From Pseudomonas rhodesiae (lineage in GTDB: Bacteria > Pseudomonadota > Gammaproteobacteria > Pseudomonadales > Pseudomonadaceae): a DNA stretch of 61,375 nt. The position numbers and the translations under genes were made by a program. Shown here one piece after another: positions 17,643-27,001 of this stretch. The notes under the pieces are model-generated. The model was not told the origin of the DNA. It saw only the letters and a list, made by a program, of their open reading frames with translations, and did no database searches. Location of the stretch: positions 1-61,375 of the forward strand of contig NZ_VFEU01000029.1 of assembly GCF_007858255.1 (NCBI RefSeq). Reading direction: 5' to 3'. Within the stretch, counting starts at the first letter, position 1. Each line of letters opens with the position of its first letter.

Positions 17643-18440
17643 TTAAGTTGGCTGGGCGGCAGCGGTGCGTGAGTTGCGGCGTTGGCGACGGACCATCTCG
17701 CCGGCCAGTGCCAGGTAGGCAATGGCGCCACGGGACGATTTGTCGTAAGCCAGGGCAGGCATGCCGTAGCTCGGGGCTTCGGCCAAACGGATGTTGCGCG
17801 GGATCACCGTATCGTAGAGCTGGTCGCCGAAGTGTTCCTTGAGCTGCGCCGACACATCGTTCATCAGGCTCAGGCGCGGATCGAACATAGTCCGCAAAAG
17901 ACCTTCGATCTGCAGGTTCGGGTTGAGCAACTCGGCAATCCGCTTGATGTTATCCACAAGGTCACTCAAGCCTTCGAGCGCGTAGTACTCGCACTGCATG
18001 GGGATGATCACCCCATCGGCAGCGACCAGCGCGTTGAGCGTGAGCATCGACAATGAGGGTGGGCAGTCGATCAAAATGTAATCGTAATTCTCGCGGATCG
18101 GTGCCAAGGCGCTGCGCAGACGGCTTTCTTTCATCTGCATTTCCAGCAGCACCACTTCGGCCGCAGTCAGATCGCGGTTGGCCGGTAGTAGCTGATAACC
18201 GCCGTGTTCGGAATAGTGCATGGCCTGGGCCAGGTCGCACTCGCCGATCAGCAAGTCATAGACTGAGTTTTCCAGGCCGTGTTTATCCACACCGCTACCC
18301 ATGGTGGCGTTGCCCTGTGGATCAAGATCGATCAACAGCACCCGGCGCTTGGTGGCCACCAGGGATGCTGCGAGGTTGATGCAGGTGGTGGTTTTGCCCA
18401 CGCCACCTTTTTGGTTCGCTATCGCGAATACCTTAGCCAT
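17643..18440 (-). CDS. parA: Chromosome partitioning ATPase ParA
   Basis: ParA is a Walker-type ATPase that forms the nucleoid gradient moving ParB-parS complexes. The deviant Walker A motif KGGVGKTT is at residues 11-18 and the second motif DPQGNATMGSG near residue 44. DCPPSL is the Walker B region. The start was set at the ATG at 18440 (MAKVFAIANQKGGVGKT), which matches the family start; the longer frame adds six residues. It sits between rsmG (18 bp away) and parB (9 bp), as in other pseudomonads. Confidence 0.97.
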   Translation of the reverse strand: MAKVFAIANQKGGVGKTTTCINLAASLVATKRRVLLIDLDPQGNATMGSGVDKHGLENSVYDLLIGECDLAQAMHYSEHGGYQLLPANRDLTAAEVVLLEMQMKESRLRSALAPIRENYDYILIDCPPSLSMLTLNALVAADGVIIPMQCEYYALEGLSDLVDNIKRIAELLNPNLQIEGLLRTMFDPRLSLMNDVSAQLKEHFGDQLYDTVIPRNIRLAEAPSYGMPALAYDKSSRGAIAYLALAGEMVRRQRRNSRTAAAQPT

Positions 18441-18458
18441 TCTTGCTTGTGTTCCCAA

Positions 18459-19103
18459 TCATGCCGTGCGGCGCAGTATCAGCAGATGGCGTTGGCCTTG
18501 GCAACCGGGTACGGCCAAGGCGTGTTCGCTATCAAGGTGGAAGTCCGTCGGCAATGCTAACAGCTCATCGCTTGGATGGACGCCCTTCATTGCCAGCCAA
18601 CGGGTGTCTTGGTCGCCCAGGTGGCGGGTCCAGTTGCTGAAGTTTTCCATGCTACTGAACGCCCGGGAAACAATTCCGTTGAAGGGCTGTTCAGGCGTAA
18701 AGGCTTCGACGCGGCTGTGGATAACCTGCAGGTTATCCAATTTGAGTTCGAGTTTGACCTGAGTCAGAAAGCGCGTCTTCTTGCCGTTACTGTCCAGGCA
18801 AGTGACTTGGGACTCAGGAAACAGGATGGCCAGAGGGATGCCCGGCATGCCTCCGCCACTGCCCACGTCCAGCCAGCGACCATTTTCGATAAAGGGCATC
18901 ACGCTCAAGCTGTCGAGCAAATGACGCGACACCATCTCGTCGGGATCGCGAACGGCCGTCAGGTTGTAAGCCTTGTTCCACTTGATCAGCAGGGCCAGAT
19001 AGCCCAGCAGCAAGTCATGCTGGGCCGGGGTAAGGTCGACGCCCAACTGGCGCGCACCTGTGGATAACTCTTCGGCGTGTTGCGAGGTGACCAACGAACT
19101 CAA
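18459..19103 (-). CDS. rsmG: 16S rRNA (guanine527-N7)-methyltransferase
   Basis: RsmG (GidB) methylates G527 of 16S rRNA using S-adenosylmethionine. The 214-residue protein has the SAM-binding loop LDVGSGGGMPGIPLAI at about residues 77-92. The upstream KWNKAYNLTAVRDPDEMVSRHLLDSL segment is characteristic of RsmG. It overlaps the 3' end of mnmG by four bases. Loss of RsmG gives low-level streptomycin resistance in other bacteria; here the frame is intact. Confidence 0.98.
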   Translation of the reverse strand: MSSLVTSQHAEELSTGARQLGVDLTPAQHDLLLGYLALLIKWNKAYNLTAVRDPDEMVSRHLLDSLSVMPFIENGRWLDVGSGGGMPGIPLAILFPESQVTCLDSNGKKTRFLTQVKLELKLDNLQVIHSRVEAFTPEQPFNGIVSRAFSSMENFSNWTRHLGDQDTRWLAMKGVHPSDELLALPTDFHLDSEHALAVPGCQGQRHLLILRRTA

Positions 19104-20995
19104 GCGCTTTGCTCCAACTGACGGCCCGCGCCGCGTTTTTTCAAATGAATCATCAACAGCGAGATCGCTGCCGGGGTAACGCCGGGGATCCGCGAAGCCT
19201 GGCCCAGGGTTTCAGGGCGAGTTATCCCCAGCTTGCTTTGGATCTCCTTCGACAGCCCGGAAATGCTCGTGTAGTCGATATCCACAGGTAGCTTGGTGTC
19301 TTCACTGGCGCGCAAGCGGGCAATTTCATCCTGCTGGCGGTCAATGTAACCGGCGTACTTGGTTTTGATTTCAACCTGTTCGGCGACCTGTGGATCTTCT
19401 GCGCCCTGCCCCGTCACTTCGACCAAGCCAGCGTAGTCGATTTCCGGACGGGACAGCAGGTTCAGAAGGTTGTACTCGTGGGTCAGTGGCGTGCCGAACT
19501 TTTCGGCAATCGCGTCACCCTGCTCGGTGCCCGGGCGAACCCAAGTACTTTTCAGGCGTTGCTCTTCCAGCGCGATGCTCTCGCGTTTTTTGCAGAAAGC
19601 AGCCCAACGCACATCGTCGACCAGGCCCAGTTCGCGGCCTTTTTCGGTCAGGCGCAGATCGGCATTGTCTTCACGCAGGATCAAACGGTATTCCGCCCGC
19701 GAGGTAAACATCCGGTATGGTTCCTGGGTGCCCAGGGTAATCAGGTCATCGACCAATACACCGATGTATGCCTCATCGCGACGCGGGCACCAGCTGTCTT
19801 TGCCCTGCGCACGCAATGCTGCGTTGGTTCCGGCCAGTAAACCCTGGGCCCCGGCTTCTTCGTAACCGGTGGTGCCGTTGATTTGCCCGGCGAAGAACAA
19901 ACCGCCGATCACTTTGGTTTCCAGGCTGTATTTCAGATCGCGGGGGTCGAAGTAGTCATATTCGATGGCGTAACCCGGGCGCACGATGTGTGCGTTTTCC
20001 ATGCCGCGAATCGATTGCACGATCTGGATTTGCACATCGAAGGGCAGCGAAGTGGAAATGCCGTTCGGATACAACTCGTGGGTCGTCAGGCCTTCGGGCT
20101 CGATGAAGACCTGATGGCTTTCCTTGTCGGCAAAGCGGTGGATCTTGTCTTCGATCGATGGGCAATAGCGCGGGCCGACGCCTTCGATGACCCCGGAATA
20201 CATCGGCGAGCGGTCGAGGTTCGCCGCGATGATTTCGTGGGTACGGGCGTTGGTGTGGGTGATCCAGCAACTGACCTGTTTAGGGTGTTGCTCTTTGGAG
20301 CCCATGAACGACATCACTGGAATCGGTGTATCGCCCGCTTGTTCGGTCATCACCGAAAAGTCCACAGAACGCCCATCGATACGCGGCGGCGTCCCGGTTT
20401 TCAAACGACCGACACGTAGCGGCAATTCACGTAGGCGTTTTGCCAGGGCAATCGACGGCGGGTCGCCGGCGCGACCGCCGGAATAATTCTGCATACCGAT
20501 GTGGATAAGTCCGCCCAGGAACGTACCTGTGGTCAACACCACGCATTCTGCAAAGAAACGCAGGCCCATTTGGGTGACAACACCGCGCACCTGGTCTTGC
20601 TCAACGATCAGGTCATCGGCTGCCTGTTGAAATATCCACAGGTTCGGCTGGTTTTCCAGGGTTTCGCGCACCGCCGCCTTGTACAGGATGCGGTCGGCTT
20701 GTGCCCGAGTCGCTCGCACGGCAGGGCCTTTGCGGCTATTGAGTACGCGAAATTGAATACCGCCCTTGTCGGTGGCCATGGCCATCGCGCCGCCGAGGGC
20801 GTCGATTTCTTTGACCAGATGGCTTTTACCAATGCCACCGATGGCAGGGTTGCAACTCATCGCACCGAGGGTTTCCACGTTGTGCGTCAGCAGCAGGGTT
20901 TTGACGCCCATGCGCGCTGACGCCAGTGCTGCCTCGGTACCGGCATGACCGCCGCCGATGACGATCACTTCAAAACGGGAAGGGAAATCCACCAC
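19100..20995 (-). CDS. mnmG: tRNA uridine-5-carboxymethylaminomethyl modification enzyme MnmG
   Basis: MnmG (GidA) works with MnmE to modify U34 in the wobble position of several tRNAs, using FAD and methylene-tetrahydrofolate. The 631-residue protein has the N-terminal dinucleotide fold VIGGGHAGTEAALASARMG. The conserved ATRAQADRILYK and GLFFAGQINGTTGYEEAGAQG signatures are present. The C-terminal MnmE-binding helical domain is also present. Length is normal. Upstream is a DnaA-box-rich intergenic region rather than mnmE, because an iron-uptake cassette lies between the two partner genes. Confidence 0.98.
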   Translation of the reverse strand: MVDFPSRFEVIVIGGGHAGTEAALASARMGVKTLLLTHNVETLGAMSCNPAIGGIGKSHLVKEIDALGGAMAMATDKGGIQFRVLNSRKGPAVRATRAQADRILYKAAVRETLENQPNLWIFQQAADDLIVEQDQVRGVVTQMGLRFFAECVVLTTGTFLGGLIHIGMQNYSGGRAGDPPSIALAKRLRELPLRVGRLKTGTPPRIDGRSVDFSVMTEQAGDTPIPVMSFMGSKEQHPKQVSCWITHTNARTHEIIAANLDRSPMYSGVIEGVGPRYCPSIEDKIHRFADKESHQVFIEPEGLTTHELYPNGISTSLPFDVQIQIVQSIRGMENAHIVRPGYAIEYDYFDPRDLKYSLETKVIGGLFFAGQINGTTGYEEAGAQGLLAGTNAALRAQGKDSWCPRRDEAYIGVLVDDLITLGTQEPYRMFTSRAEYRLILREDNADLRLTEKGRELGLVDDVRWAAFCKKRESIALEEQRLKSTWVRPGTEQGDAIAEKFGTPLTHEYNLLNLLSRPEIDYAGLVEVTGQGAEDPQVAEQVEIKTKYAGYIDRQQDEIARLRASEDTKLPVDIDYTSISGLSKEIQSKLGITRPETLGQASRIPGVTPAAISLLMIHLKKRGAGRQLEQSA

Positions 20996-21117
20996 GCACC
21001 TCGTGCCTGCTTATGTAGGTAATCAGGAATTGTCTGTTGAAAGGGTTTTGGAGCTTTGGCGGCAAGTATAGGGACTTAGCCCTTCCTAAAGAACCCTTTG
21101 CACAAAATTTAACCAGC

Positions 21118-21406
21118 TGTGGATGAATCACAGACAATAGAAATTAAAAGAGAGAAATTTATTAAATCTTTGTTTTTATGTTTATTTCTACTGAGCAAGC
21201 ATTCTGTGGATAGATTGCTGTAAGCCTTTATATTCGCTGTGTACAGAGGTTCAAAAGTCTGTGGTCATGTGCCGATAAGCCCGTTGGATAACTGCGTTAA
21301 GCCTGTGGATTAAAGTGCTGGTTATCCACAGACGGGTTTATCCTTGGTTTTTAAGCCCTGTTATCAACTGGGTACAGTGCCGCTTACCCACAGGGCTTAA
21401 TCCACA
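21118..21406. other. DnaA-box cluster upstream of mnmG (secondary origin-like region)
   Basis: The mnmG-sigma factor gap holds one perfect DnaA box, TTATCCACA at 21322. Near-consensus copies are at 21118 (TGTGGATGA), 21205 (TGTGGATAG), 21304 (TGTGGATTA), 21384 (TTACCCACA) and 21398 (TAATCCACA). An AT-rich stretch lies at about 21130-21200. Pseudomonas was reported to have two origin-like fragments in this neighbourhood (Yee and Smith, 1990); whether this one is active cannot be judged from sequence. Confidence 0.6.
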
Positions 21407-21515
21407 GATTTTCGCCATTCACCCTAGATTCGCCCATGGCGTAGCCACACCTATCTTCCGATTGGAGCCGATGACCTCATTGGGAGACCTATTGTGGGAA
21501 AACCACAGCGCAGTT

Positions 21516-21534
21516 AATAATAGCGATTATCATT
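21516..21534. promoter_or_regulatory. Fur-box-like site upstream of the ECF sigma factor
   Basis: AATAATAGCGATTATCATT resembles the Fur 19-mer GATAATGATAATCATTATC. It begins 38 bp upstream of the sigma-factor start. Iron-regulated control of a FecI-type sigma gene is the usual arrangement. Confidence 0.6.
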
Positions 21535-21553
21535 AACCTACCTAACGCGCCCT

Positions 21554-22060
21554 ATGCCTCTTCCTTCTCACACGGCAGCCGTCCAGCACATCTACGAGCA
21601 ACACCACACGTGGCTGCGCGGATGGCTCAAAGGCAAATTAAATAACGCCTGTGATGCGGCCGATGTGGCCCACGATACGTTCGTGCGCATCTTGGGTGGA
21701 CGACACGCCTCCCAGATTCTGGAACCGCGTGATTATCTGGCAACCATCGCCAGGGGCCTGGTGATTGATCGTTATCGACGAAGTGCCGTTGAACAGGCCT
21801 ATAAGGAGGCCCTGGCTGAACGTCCTGAGATCACCGTCGTTAGTGAGGAGGACAAAGCGCTCATCATCGAAACATTAGTCGCTGTGGATAAAGCCCTGCA
21901 CGCGCTTGGCGGGCGTGCACGAACAATCTTCATGCTGTCCCAGATCGATGGGCTGACTTATCAACAGATCGCCGATCAACTGCAGGTTTCGCTCACAACG
22001 GTGAAAAAACACATGATCCGAGCGTTTACCGAGTGTTCATTGATCATGGCCAATTCCTGA
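21554..22060 (+). CDS. FecI-like ECF RNA polymerase sigma factor
   Basis: A 168-residue iron-starvation-type extracytoplasmic-function sigma factor. Region 2 begins near IYEQHHTWLRGWLKGKLNNACDAADVAHDTFVRIL. Region 4 has the helix-turn-helix RTIFMLSQIDGLTYQQIADQLQVSLTTVKKHM. It should direct transcription of the downstream receptor gene once the anti-sigma partner signals. A Fur-box-like site lies upstream. The stop overlaps the fecR-like start (TGATG), so the pair is translationally coupled. The whole cassette separates mnmG from mnmE. Confidence 0.93.
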   Translation: MPLPSHTAAVQHIYEQHHTWLRGWLKGKLNNACDAADVAHDTFVRILGGRHASQILEPRDYLATIARGLVIDRYRRSAVEQAYKEALAERPEITVVSEEDKALIIETLVAVDKALHALGGRARTIFMLSQIDGLTYQQIADQLQVSLTTVKKHMIRAFTECSLIMANS

Positions 22061-23004
22061 TGGCCGCCCCCGACCGCGACACCTTTGAAGCCGCCGCCAC
22101 TTGGTATGTGCAATTTCAGTCTCAAGCTCCCACACCCGCCGAACACCATGCCTGGCAGCAATGGTTGAGGCGCGACCCTTCCCATTTGGCCGCTTGGAAC
22201 CAGCTCGAACAGCTGCAACGCAGTCTGGGCGGGTTACCACAGGACGTTACTCGGCGTGCGCTGTCGACGACTCAACAACGCCGGCAAGTACTTAAGTGGA
22301 TGCTGGTGCTTGGCGGTGGGGGCTATCTCGGTTGGAATCTTCAGCAACACAGTGGCGTGGGAACGTTGTTGGCCGACTACCGCACGCCGATTGGCAAACA
22401 TCAACGTATCCAATTGGCCGACGGCACCCGAATCGAACTCAACACTCGCTCAGCAATCGATGTGATATTCGACGAACGGCAGCGGCTTATTCGTCTGCGC
22501 GAGGGTGAGGTACTTATCCACACCGGCAGGTTGGCGGCGCAGCTACCCTTCTATGTTGAAACCCGCCAAGGTCGGGTTCAGGCATTGGGCACCCGCTTTA
22601 CCGTACGTCAGCTGGCCGATTCCACTCGCGTTGGAGTGTTGGAGGATCGCGTACAGGTGTCACCCGTAGACAATCCTTCCTCTGGCCAACTCCTCAAGGC
22701 GGGGCAGAGCGCCGACTTTGATCGGCTTAATGTCGGCCCGATCCTTCCCTTCACCGCAACCCAGGCCGCCTGGATCGACGGTCAATTAATCGTGCTGGAT
22801 GCGCGGCTTGGCGATGTAATCGACGAGTTGTCACGCTATCGTCCCGGAGTCCTGCAATGCGATGCCGTCTCGGCCCGTCTGCGCGTATCCGGTACGTTCC
22901 GTCTGGACGCCACCGATGCAGTACTGACCAACCTGCAAGCCACCTTGCCTATCCAAGTGAAATACTTCACCCGCTATTGGGTTTCGATAACGCCAATCGG
23001 TTGA
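22060..23004 (+). CDS. FecR-like anti-sigma regulator
   Basis: A 314-residue inner-membrane sigma regulator. The N-terminal cytoplasmic domain (about residues 5-55, with HAWQQWLRRDPSHLAAWNQLE) binds the sigma factor. One membrane helix lies near VLKWMLVLGGGGYLGWNL. The periplasmic FecR domain starts at DYRTPIGKHQRIQLADGTRIELN. A C-terminal secretin/TonB-short-like part should contact the receptor's signalling domain. The start at 22060 overlaps the sigma stop; a longer frame begins at 22033 but lies inside the sigma gene. Confidence 0.92.
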   Translation: MAAPDRDTFEAAATWYVQFQSQAPTPAEHHAWQQWLRRDPSHLAAWNQLEQLQRSLGGLPQDVTRRALSTTQQRRQVLKWMLVLGGGGYLGWNLQQHSGVGTLLADYRTPIGKHQRIQLADGTRIELNTRSAIDVIFDERQRLIRLREGEVLIHTGRLAAQLPFYVETRQGRVQALGTRFTVRQLADSTRVGVLEDRVQVSPVDNPSSGQLLKAGQSADFDRLNVGPILPFTATQAAWIDGQLIVLDARLGDVIDELSRYRPGVLQCDAVSARLRVSGTFRLDATDAVLTNLQATLPIQVKYFTRYWVSITPIG

Positions 23005-23094
23005 TCGAAAATAATTCACCAGGAGGGTTACCTTTTTTTCACCTGGCGCGGCCCTACAGGTAATTACGACAATACCTTTAGGGTTTATCCGCCA

Positions 23095-25533
23095 ATGCGC
23101 CTCCCCATCCAGCTACGCCAGCGACTTTCCTGCCATGGCATGACCTATGGTCTGCTGATTGCCACTGCCACCGCAGCCAGTACCCTGTCTGCCACCGGCG
23201 TCTTGGCCGCCAACATGGTGCAGCATTACGCCGTTGCGGCCGGTCCGCTGGACAGGGCTTTAAGCCAGTTTGCGGCCAGCGCAAATGTGATCTTGTCTTT
23301 TTCGCCGGAGCAGACCGCACGGCTGACGACACCTGGGCTCGAGGGTGACTACTCGATTGATCAGGGGTTCGCTTTGCTGCTGCAAAACACTGGGTTGTCG
23401 GCGGTCGCCCAAGCTCCTGGCAGCTACGTATTGCAGGTCGCTCCCGCAGACCAACTCACGCTTGCGCCAACGACGGTGAGTACTTATCAACAGGATGGTT
23501 TCAACCGGGATATCTCTGGGGATGTGGGCTACAAGGCGCAGAACAGTCGGATCGGTACCAAAACCAGTACGCCCTTGTCGGAAACACCGCGTTCGGTCTC
23601 GGTTGTCACCGGTCAGCGCATCAAGGATCAGAAGGCGCAAAGCCTGACGGAAGTGTTGGGGTACGTGCCTGGCATCTTCGCGCCACCCTTTGCTGCCGGT
23701 GACAGTCTGGCAGGCGACCTGTTTTTCATCCGCGGTTTCAACGCCACTGACTACGGCTACGGCCTGCTGCGAGATGGCCTACGCGTGCAAGGCAATCGAT
23801 ACGACACCACCAGCGAGCCCTACGGCCTAGAGCGCGTAGAAGTTTTCCGCGGTCCCTCCTCCCTGCTCTATGGCGAAAACGCGCCGGGCGGCCTGGTTAA
23901 TCTGGTCAGCAAACATCCGACGGCCACGCCCCAAGGTGAGGTACAACTCGGGTATGGCTCCAATAACCGCCGCCAGTTGGGTGTGGATATCTCGGGTCCG
24001 CTAAATGGTAATGACAACGTCCTCGGCAGGCTGGTGATGCTGGGGCGAAAATCCGATACGCAAACCGACCATGTACCGGATGACCGGCTCTATCTTGCGC
24101 CGTCCTTGACGCTCAACTTCGACGATTACAACACCCTGACCCTGCTGGCCAATTACCAGAAGGATCACACCAACCTGGAACTCGGCCTCCCGGCTGCGGG
24201 AACTCTGCTTACCAACCCTAACGGCAAGTTATCCAAGCACACGATGCTGGGTAATCCGGACTGGAACACCTTCGAACGTGAAGCCTGGAGCACGGGTTAC
24301 GAATTCAGTCACAGCTTCAACGACGACTGGCAGTTCAGGCAGAACTCCCGTTACATGCAGTCGCGCATCAACCGCCATGAAACCTGGCCCAGCGCCCTGA
24401 ACAATCGCGGCTTTGGCACGCAACTGAACATGACCGCCTACGATCGCTATAACAAATCAATGGTTTACTCCCTGGATAACCAACTGGAGGGAAAATTCCG
24501 ACTCGGCGATTTGGAAAATACCGTGCTGTTGGGCGCCAGCTACGACCGTACCTCGTTCAACCAGGATTGGGACGCAGGGTTTGCGGGGACCATTAATGTG
24601 TATAACCCCGTGTACCTGCGCGATCCGCTGACCCCCATCGCAGTACAAAACACCCTGCTTGAGCAACAAATGAAAGGGGTTTATGCACAGGTACAGAGCA
24701 AATACGAGCACTGGTTGTTCTTACTCGGCGGTCGTCAGGACTGGGTGGACAGCGAATTCCGCGACAAGGTGAACAAGGCCAGCAACACCCAGGCGGAAGA
24801 CCGCAAATTCACCTATCAGGGCGGAGTCATGTACCAGTTCGACAACGGCCTGACGCCGTATGTCAGCTATTCCACTGCGTTCGTCCCTGTACAGCAGATC
24901 TCCAACGCTGGCTCACCGTTAAAACCGATCACCAGCAGCCAATACGAAGTGGGCGTTAAATACGAACCGCTCGGCTGGGACACGGCGATGACGCTGTCGG
25001 TGTATGACCTGCGTAAACAGGACGACACCTACCTCGACGCCACCACCAACAGCTATCGGCAGGTAGGTGAAAGTCGCGCCAAGGGTGTGGAAGTGGAGGT
25101 CAACAGTAACCTCACGCAGAATCTCAATGTGACGGCAGCCTATACCTACACCGATGCGCGTATTACCAAGGATTCGGCCACGTCTTTGGTCGAAGGGCAT
25201 CAGATGACGGGCGTCCCGCGCAACCAGGCTTCGGTGTGGAGCAAGTATCGCTTCCTCGACGGTCAGCTTAAGGGGCTCTCCCTAGCTGGGGGTGTTCGCT
25301 ATTTCGACAGTACTTTTTCTTACACCGCGCCGACGTTGTACGGCAAATTGGACGCAGGAAGCGTCACATTGGTGGATGCCGCGGTTGGTTACCAGATTGA
25401 TAAGCACTGGTCCGTGGATCTGAATGCGAAAAACCTGTTCGACAAGGAATATGTGTCCGGTTGCAACGACGCGGGGCGTTGCTACTGGGGTGACAGCCGT
25501 ACCTTGCTCGGTACGGTGTCTTACAACTGGTGA
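23095..25533 (+). CDS. TonB-dependent ferric-siderophore receptor with N-terminal signalling domain
   Basis: An outer-membrane transducer-type receptor of 812 residues. A signal peptide ends near residue 40 (GVLAA). The signalling domain follows (QHYAVAAGPLDRALSQFAAS, residues about 41-115). The plug contains LSETPRSVSVVTGQRIKDQ and VEVFRGPSSLLYGENAPGGLVN. A 22-strand barrel ends in GTVSYNW with a terminal aromatic residue. The plug and barrel motifs are those of siderophore receptors of the FpvA/FoxA/FhuA group. The substrate cannot be told from sequence; uptake of a foreign siderophore controlled by the FecI/FecR pair upstream is likely. Confidence 0.93.
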   Translation: MRLPIQLRQRLSCHGMTYGLLIATATAASTLSATGVLAANMVQHYAVAAGPLDRALSQFAASANVILSFSPEQTARLTTPGLEGDYSIDQGFALLLQNTGLSAVAQAPGSYVLQVAPADQLTLAPTTVSTYQQDGFNRDISGDVGYKAQNSRIGTKTSTPLSETPRSVSVVTGQRIKDQKAQSLTEVLGYVPGIFAPPFAAGDSLAGDLFFIRGFNATDYGYGLLRDGLRVQGNRYDTTSEPYGLERVEVFRGPSSLLYGENAPGGLVNLVSKHPTATPQGEVQLGYGSNNRRQLGVDISGPLNGNDNVLGRLVMLGRKSDTQTDHVPDDRLYLAPSLTLNFDDYNTLTLLANYQKDHTNLELGLPAAGTLLTNPNGKLSKHTMLGNPDWNTFEREAWSTGYEFSHSFNDDWQFRQNSRYMQSRINRHETWPSALNNRGFGTQLNMTAYDRYNKSMVYSLDNQLEGKFRLGDLENTVLLGASYDRTSFNQDWDAGFAGTINVYNPVYLRDPLTPIAVQNTLLEQQMKGVYAQVQSKYEHWLFLLGGRQDWVDSEFRDKVNKASNTQAEDRKFTYQGGVMYQFDNGLTPYVSYSTAFVPVQQISNAGSPLKPITSSQYEVGVKYEPLGWDTAMTLSVYDLRKQDDTYLDATTNSYRQVGESRAKGVEVEVNSNLTQNLNVTAAYTYTDARITKDSATSLVEGHQMTGVPRNQASVWSKYRFLDGQLKGLSLAGGVRYFDSTFSYTAPTLYGKLDAGSVTLVDAAVGYQIDKHWSVDLNAKNLFDKEYVSGCNDAGRCYWGDSRTLLGTVSYNW

Positions 25534-25552
25534 CCAGGTTGTGGATAACCGG

Positions 25553-26923
25553 TTACTTGCCGATGCAGAAACTGGAAAAGATCCGCCCAAGTAAATCATC
25601 GGAGCTGAAGGCGCCGGTGATTTCCCCCAAAAGCTGCTGAGCCTGTCTCAAGTCTTCGGCCAGCAGCTCCCCTGCTCCTGCCAAGGTCAACTGTGCCCGT
25701 CCGTGCTCCAAGGCCGCGCTGGCCCGACGCAGCGCTTCAAGGTGCCGACGGCGAGCGCTGAAGCTGCTTTCCGAGGTCTGTTCGTAGCCCATGCAGGCTT
25801 TGAGGTGATCGCGCAGCAGCTCCAAGCCTTCCCCTGCCGATTTGGCGCTCAGACTGAGGGTGACATGGCCATCTTCGCTGGTTTGCAGAGCGATCGCTTC
25901 TCCCGTCAAGTCGGCTTTGTTACGGATCAACGTGACCTTGGCCGGATCCGGCCGCTGCTCCAGAAACTCCGGCCATAGGGCAAAAGGATCCACAGCCTCC
26001 GGTGCCGTGGCGTCCACGACCAACAGCACACGATCAGCTTCACCGATGGCCTTGAGTGCTCGCTCAACGCCAATTTTTTCCACCTGGTCATCGGTATCAC
26101 GCAAACCAGCCGTATCGACGACGTGCAACGGCATGCCATCGATGTGGATATGTTCGCGCAGGATATCTCGGGTCGTGCCGGCGATCTCAGTCACGATGGC
26201 CGCTTCCCGACCTGCCAACGCGTTGAGCAGGCTGGATTTACCGGCGTTAGGGCGACCTGCGATCACCACCGTCATGCCGTCACGCAGCAATGCCCCCTGA
26301 CCGGCCTCACGCAGAACTGTGGATAACTCGTCGCGGACTTTGTCCAGCATGGCCAACACGTGGCCATCGGCAAGAAAATCGATTTCTTCCTCCGGGAAAT
26401 CAATCGCCGCCTCAACGTAGATACGCAGACCGATCAACTGTTCCGTAAGGTTATGCACACGCAAAGAAAATGCGCCTTGAAGCGAGCGCAGCGCATTGCG
26501 CGCCGCCTGTGCGGAACTGGCCTCAATCAAATCCGCGATAGCTTCGGCCTGGGCCAGGTCCAGCTTGTCATTCAAGAACGCTCGCTCGCTGAATTCCCCT
26601 GGTCGAGCAAGACGGCAACCCAATTGCAGACAGCGCTGCAGCAGCATATCCAACACAACCGGGCCGCCGTGTCCCTGCAGTTCCAGAACGTCTTCACCGG
26701 TGAACGAATTCGGGCCAGGAAAATACAGCGCCAGTCCTTCGTCCAACACCTCGTTCTCGGCATCCAGAAACGGGCCGTAATGCGCGTATCGGGGCTTCAG
26801 GTCTCGCCCGCTGATGGCCTTGGCGGCTACGCCAGCAAGCGGCCCGGAAATACGAACGATACCGACGCCGCCACGACCTTGAGCGGTGGCGACAGCAGCG
26901 ATGGTTTCACGAGGAGCGCTCAT
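25553..26923 (-). CDS. mnmE: tRNA modification GTPase MnmE
   Basis: MnmE (TrmE) is a dimeric GTPase that, with MnmG, modifies U34 of tRNAs. The protein is 456 residues from the ATG at 26923 (SAPRETIAAVATAQGRGGVGIVR). The G domain shows GRPNAGKSSLLNAL (G1), DTAGLRDT (G3) and NKAD (G4). The C-terminal FCIGK motif holds the essential cysteine. The longer frame adds six residues without support. The 3' end lies 19 bp from the receptor stop, in convergent orientation. Confidence 0.97.
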   Translation of the reverse strand: MSAPRETIAAVATAQGRGGVGIVRISGPLAGVAAKAISGRDLKPRYAHYGPFLDAENEVLDEGLALYFPGPNSFTGEDVLELQGHGGPVVLDMLLQRCLQLGCRLARPGEFSERAFLNDKLDLAQAEAIADLIEASSAQAARNALRSLQGAFSLRVHNLTEQLIGLRIYVEAAIDFPEEEIDFLADGHVLAMLDKVRDELSTVLREAGQGALLRDGMTVVIAGRPNAGKSSLLNALAGREAAIVTEIAGTTRDILREHIHIDGMPLHVVDTAGLRDTDDQVEKIGVERALKAIGEADRVLLVVDATAPEAVDPFALWPEFLEQRPDPAKVTLIRNKADLTGEAIALQTSEDGHVTLSLSAKSAGEGLELLRDHLKACMGYEQTSESSFSARRRHLEALRRASAALEHGRAQLTLAGAGELLAEDLRQAQQLLGEITGAFSSDDLLGRIFSSFCIGK

Positions 26924-26958
26924 CAACAGGTTCCAGAACAAATGTGACGGAAAGCAAA

Positions 26959-26977
26959 ACGCCCCACTAGGGGGCGT
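26959..26977 (-). terminator. Hairpin between yidC and mnmE
   Basis: ACGCCCC, ACTAG, GGGGCGT is a 7-bp GC-rich stem with A-rich and T-containing flanks, in the 78-bp gap between yidC and mnmE. On the minus strand it could end yidC transcription. A perfect DnaA box (TTATCCACA at 26987) lies beside it. Confidence 0.55.
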
Positions 26978-27001
26978 CTTGAGTGGTTATCCACAGAGTA
27001 A

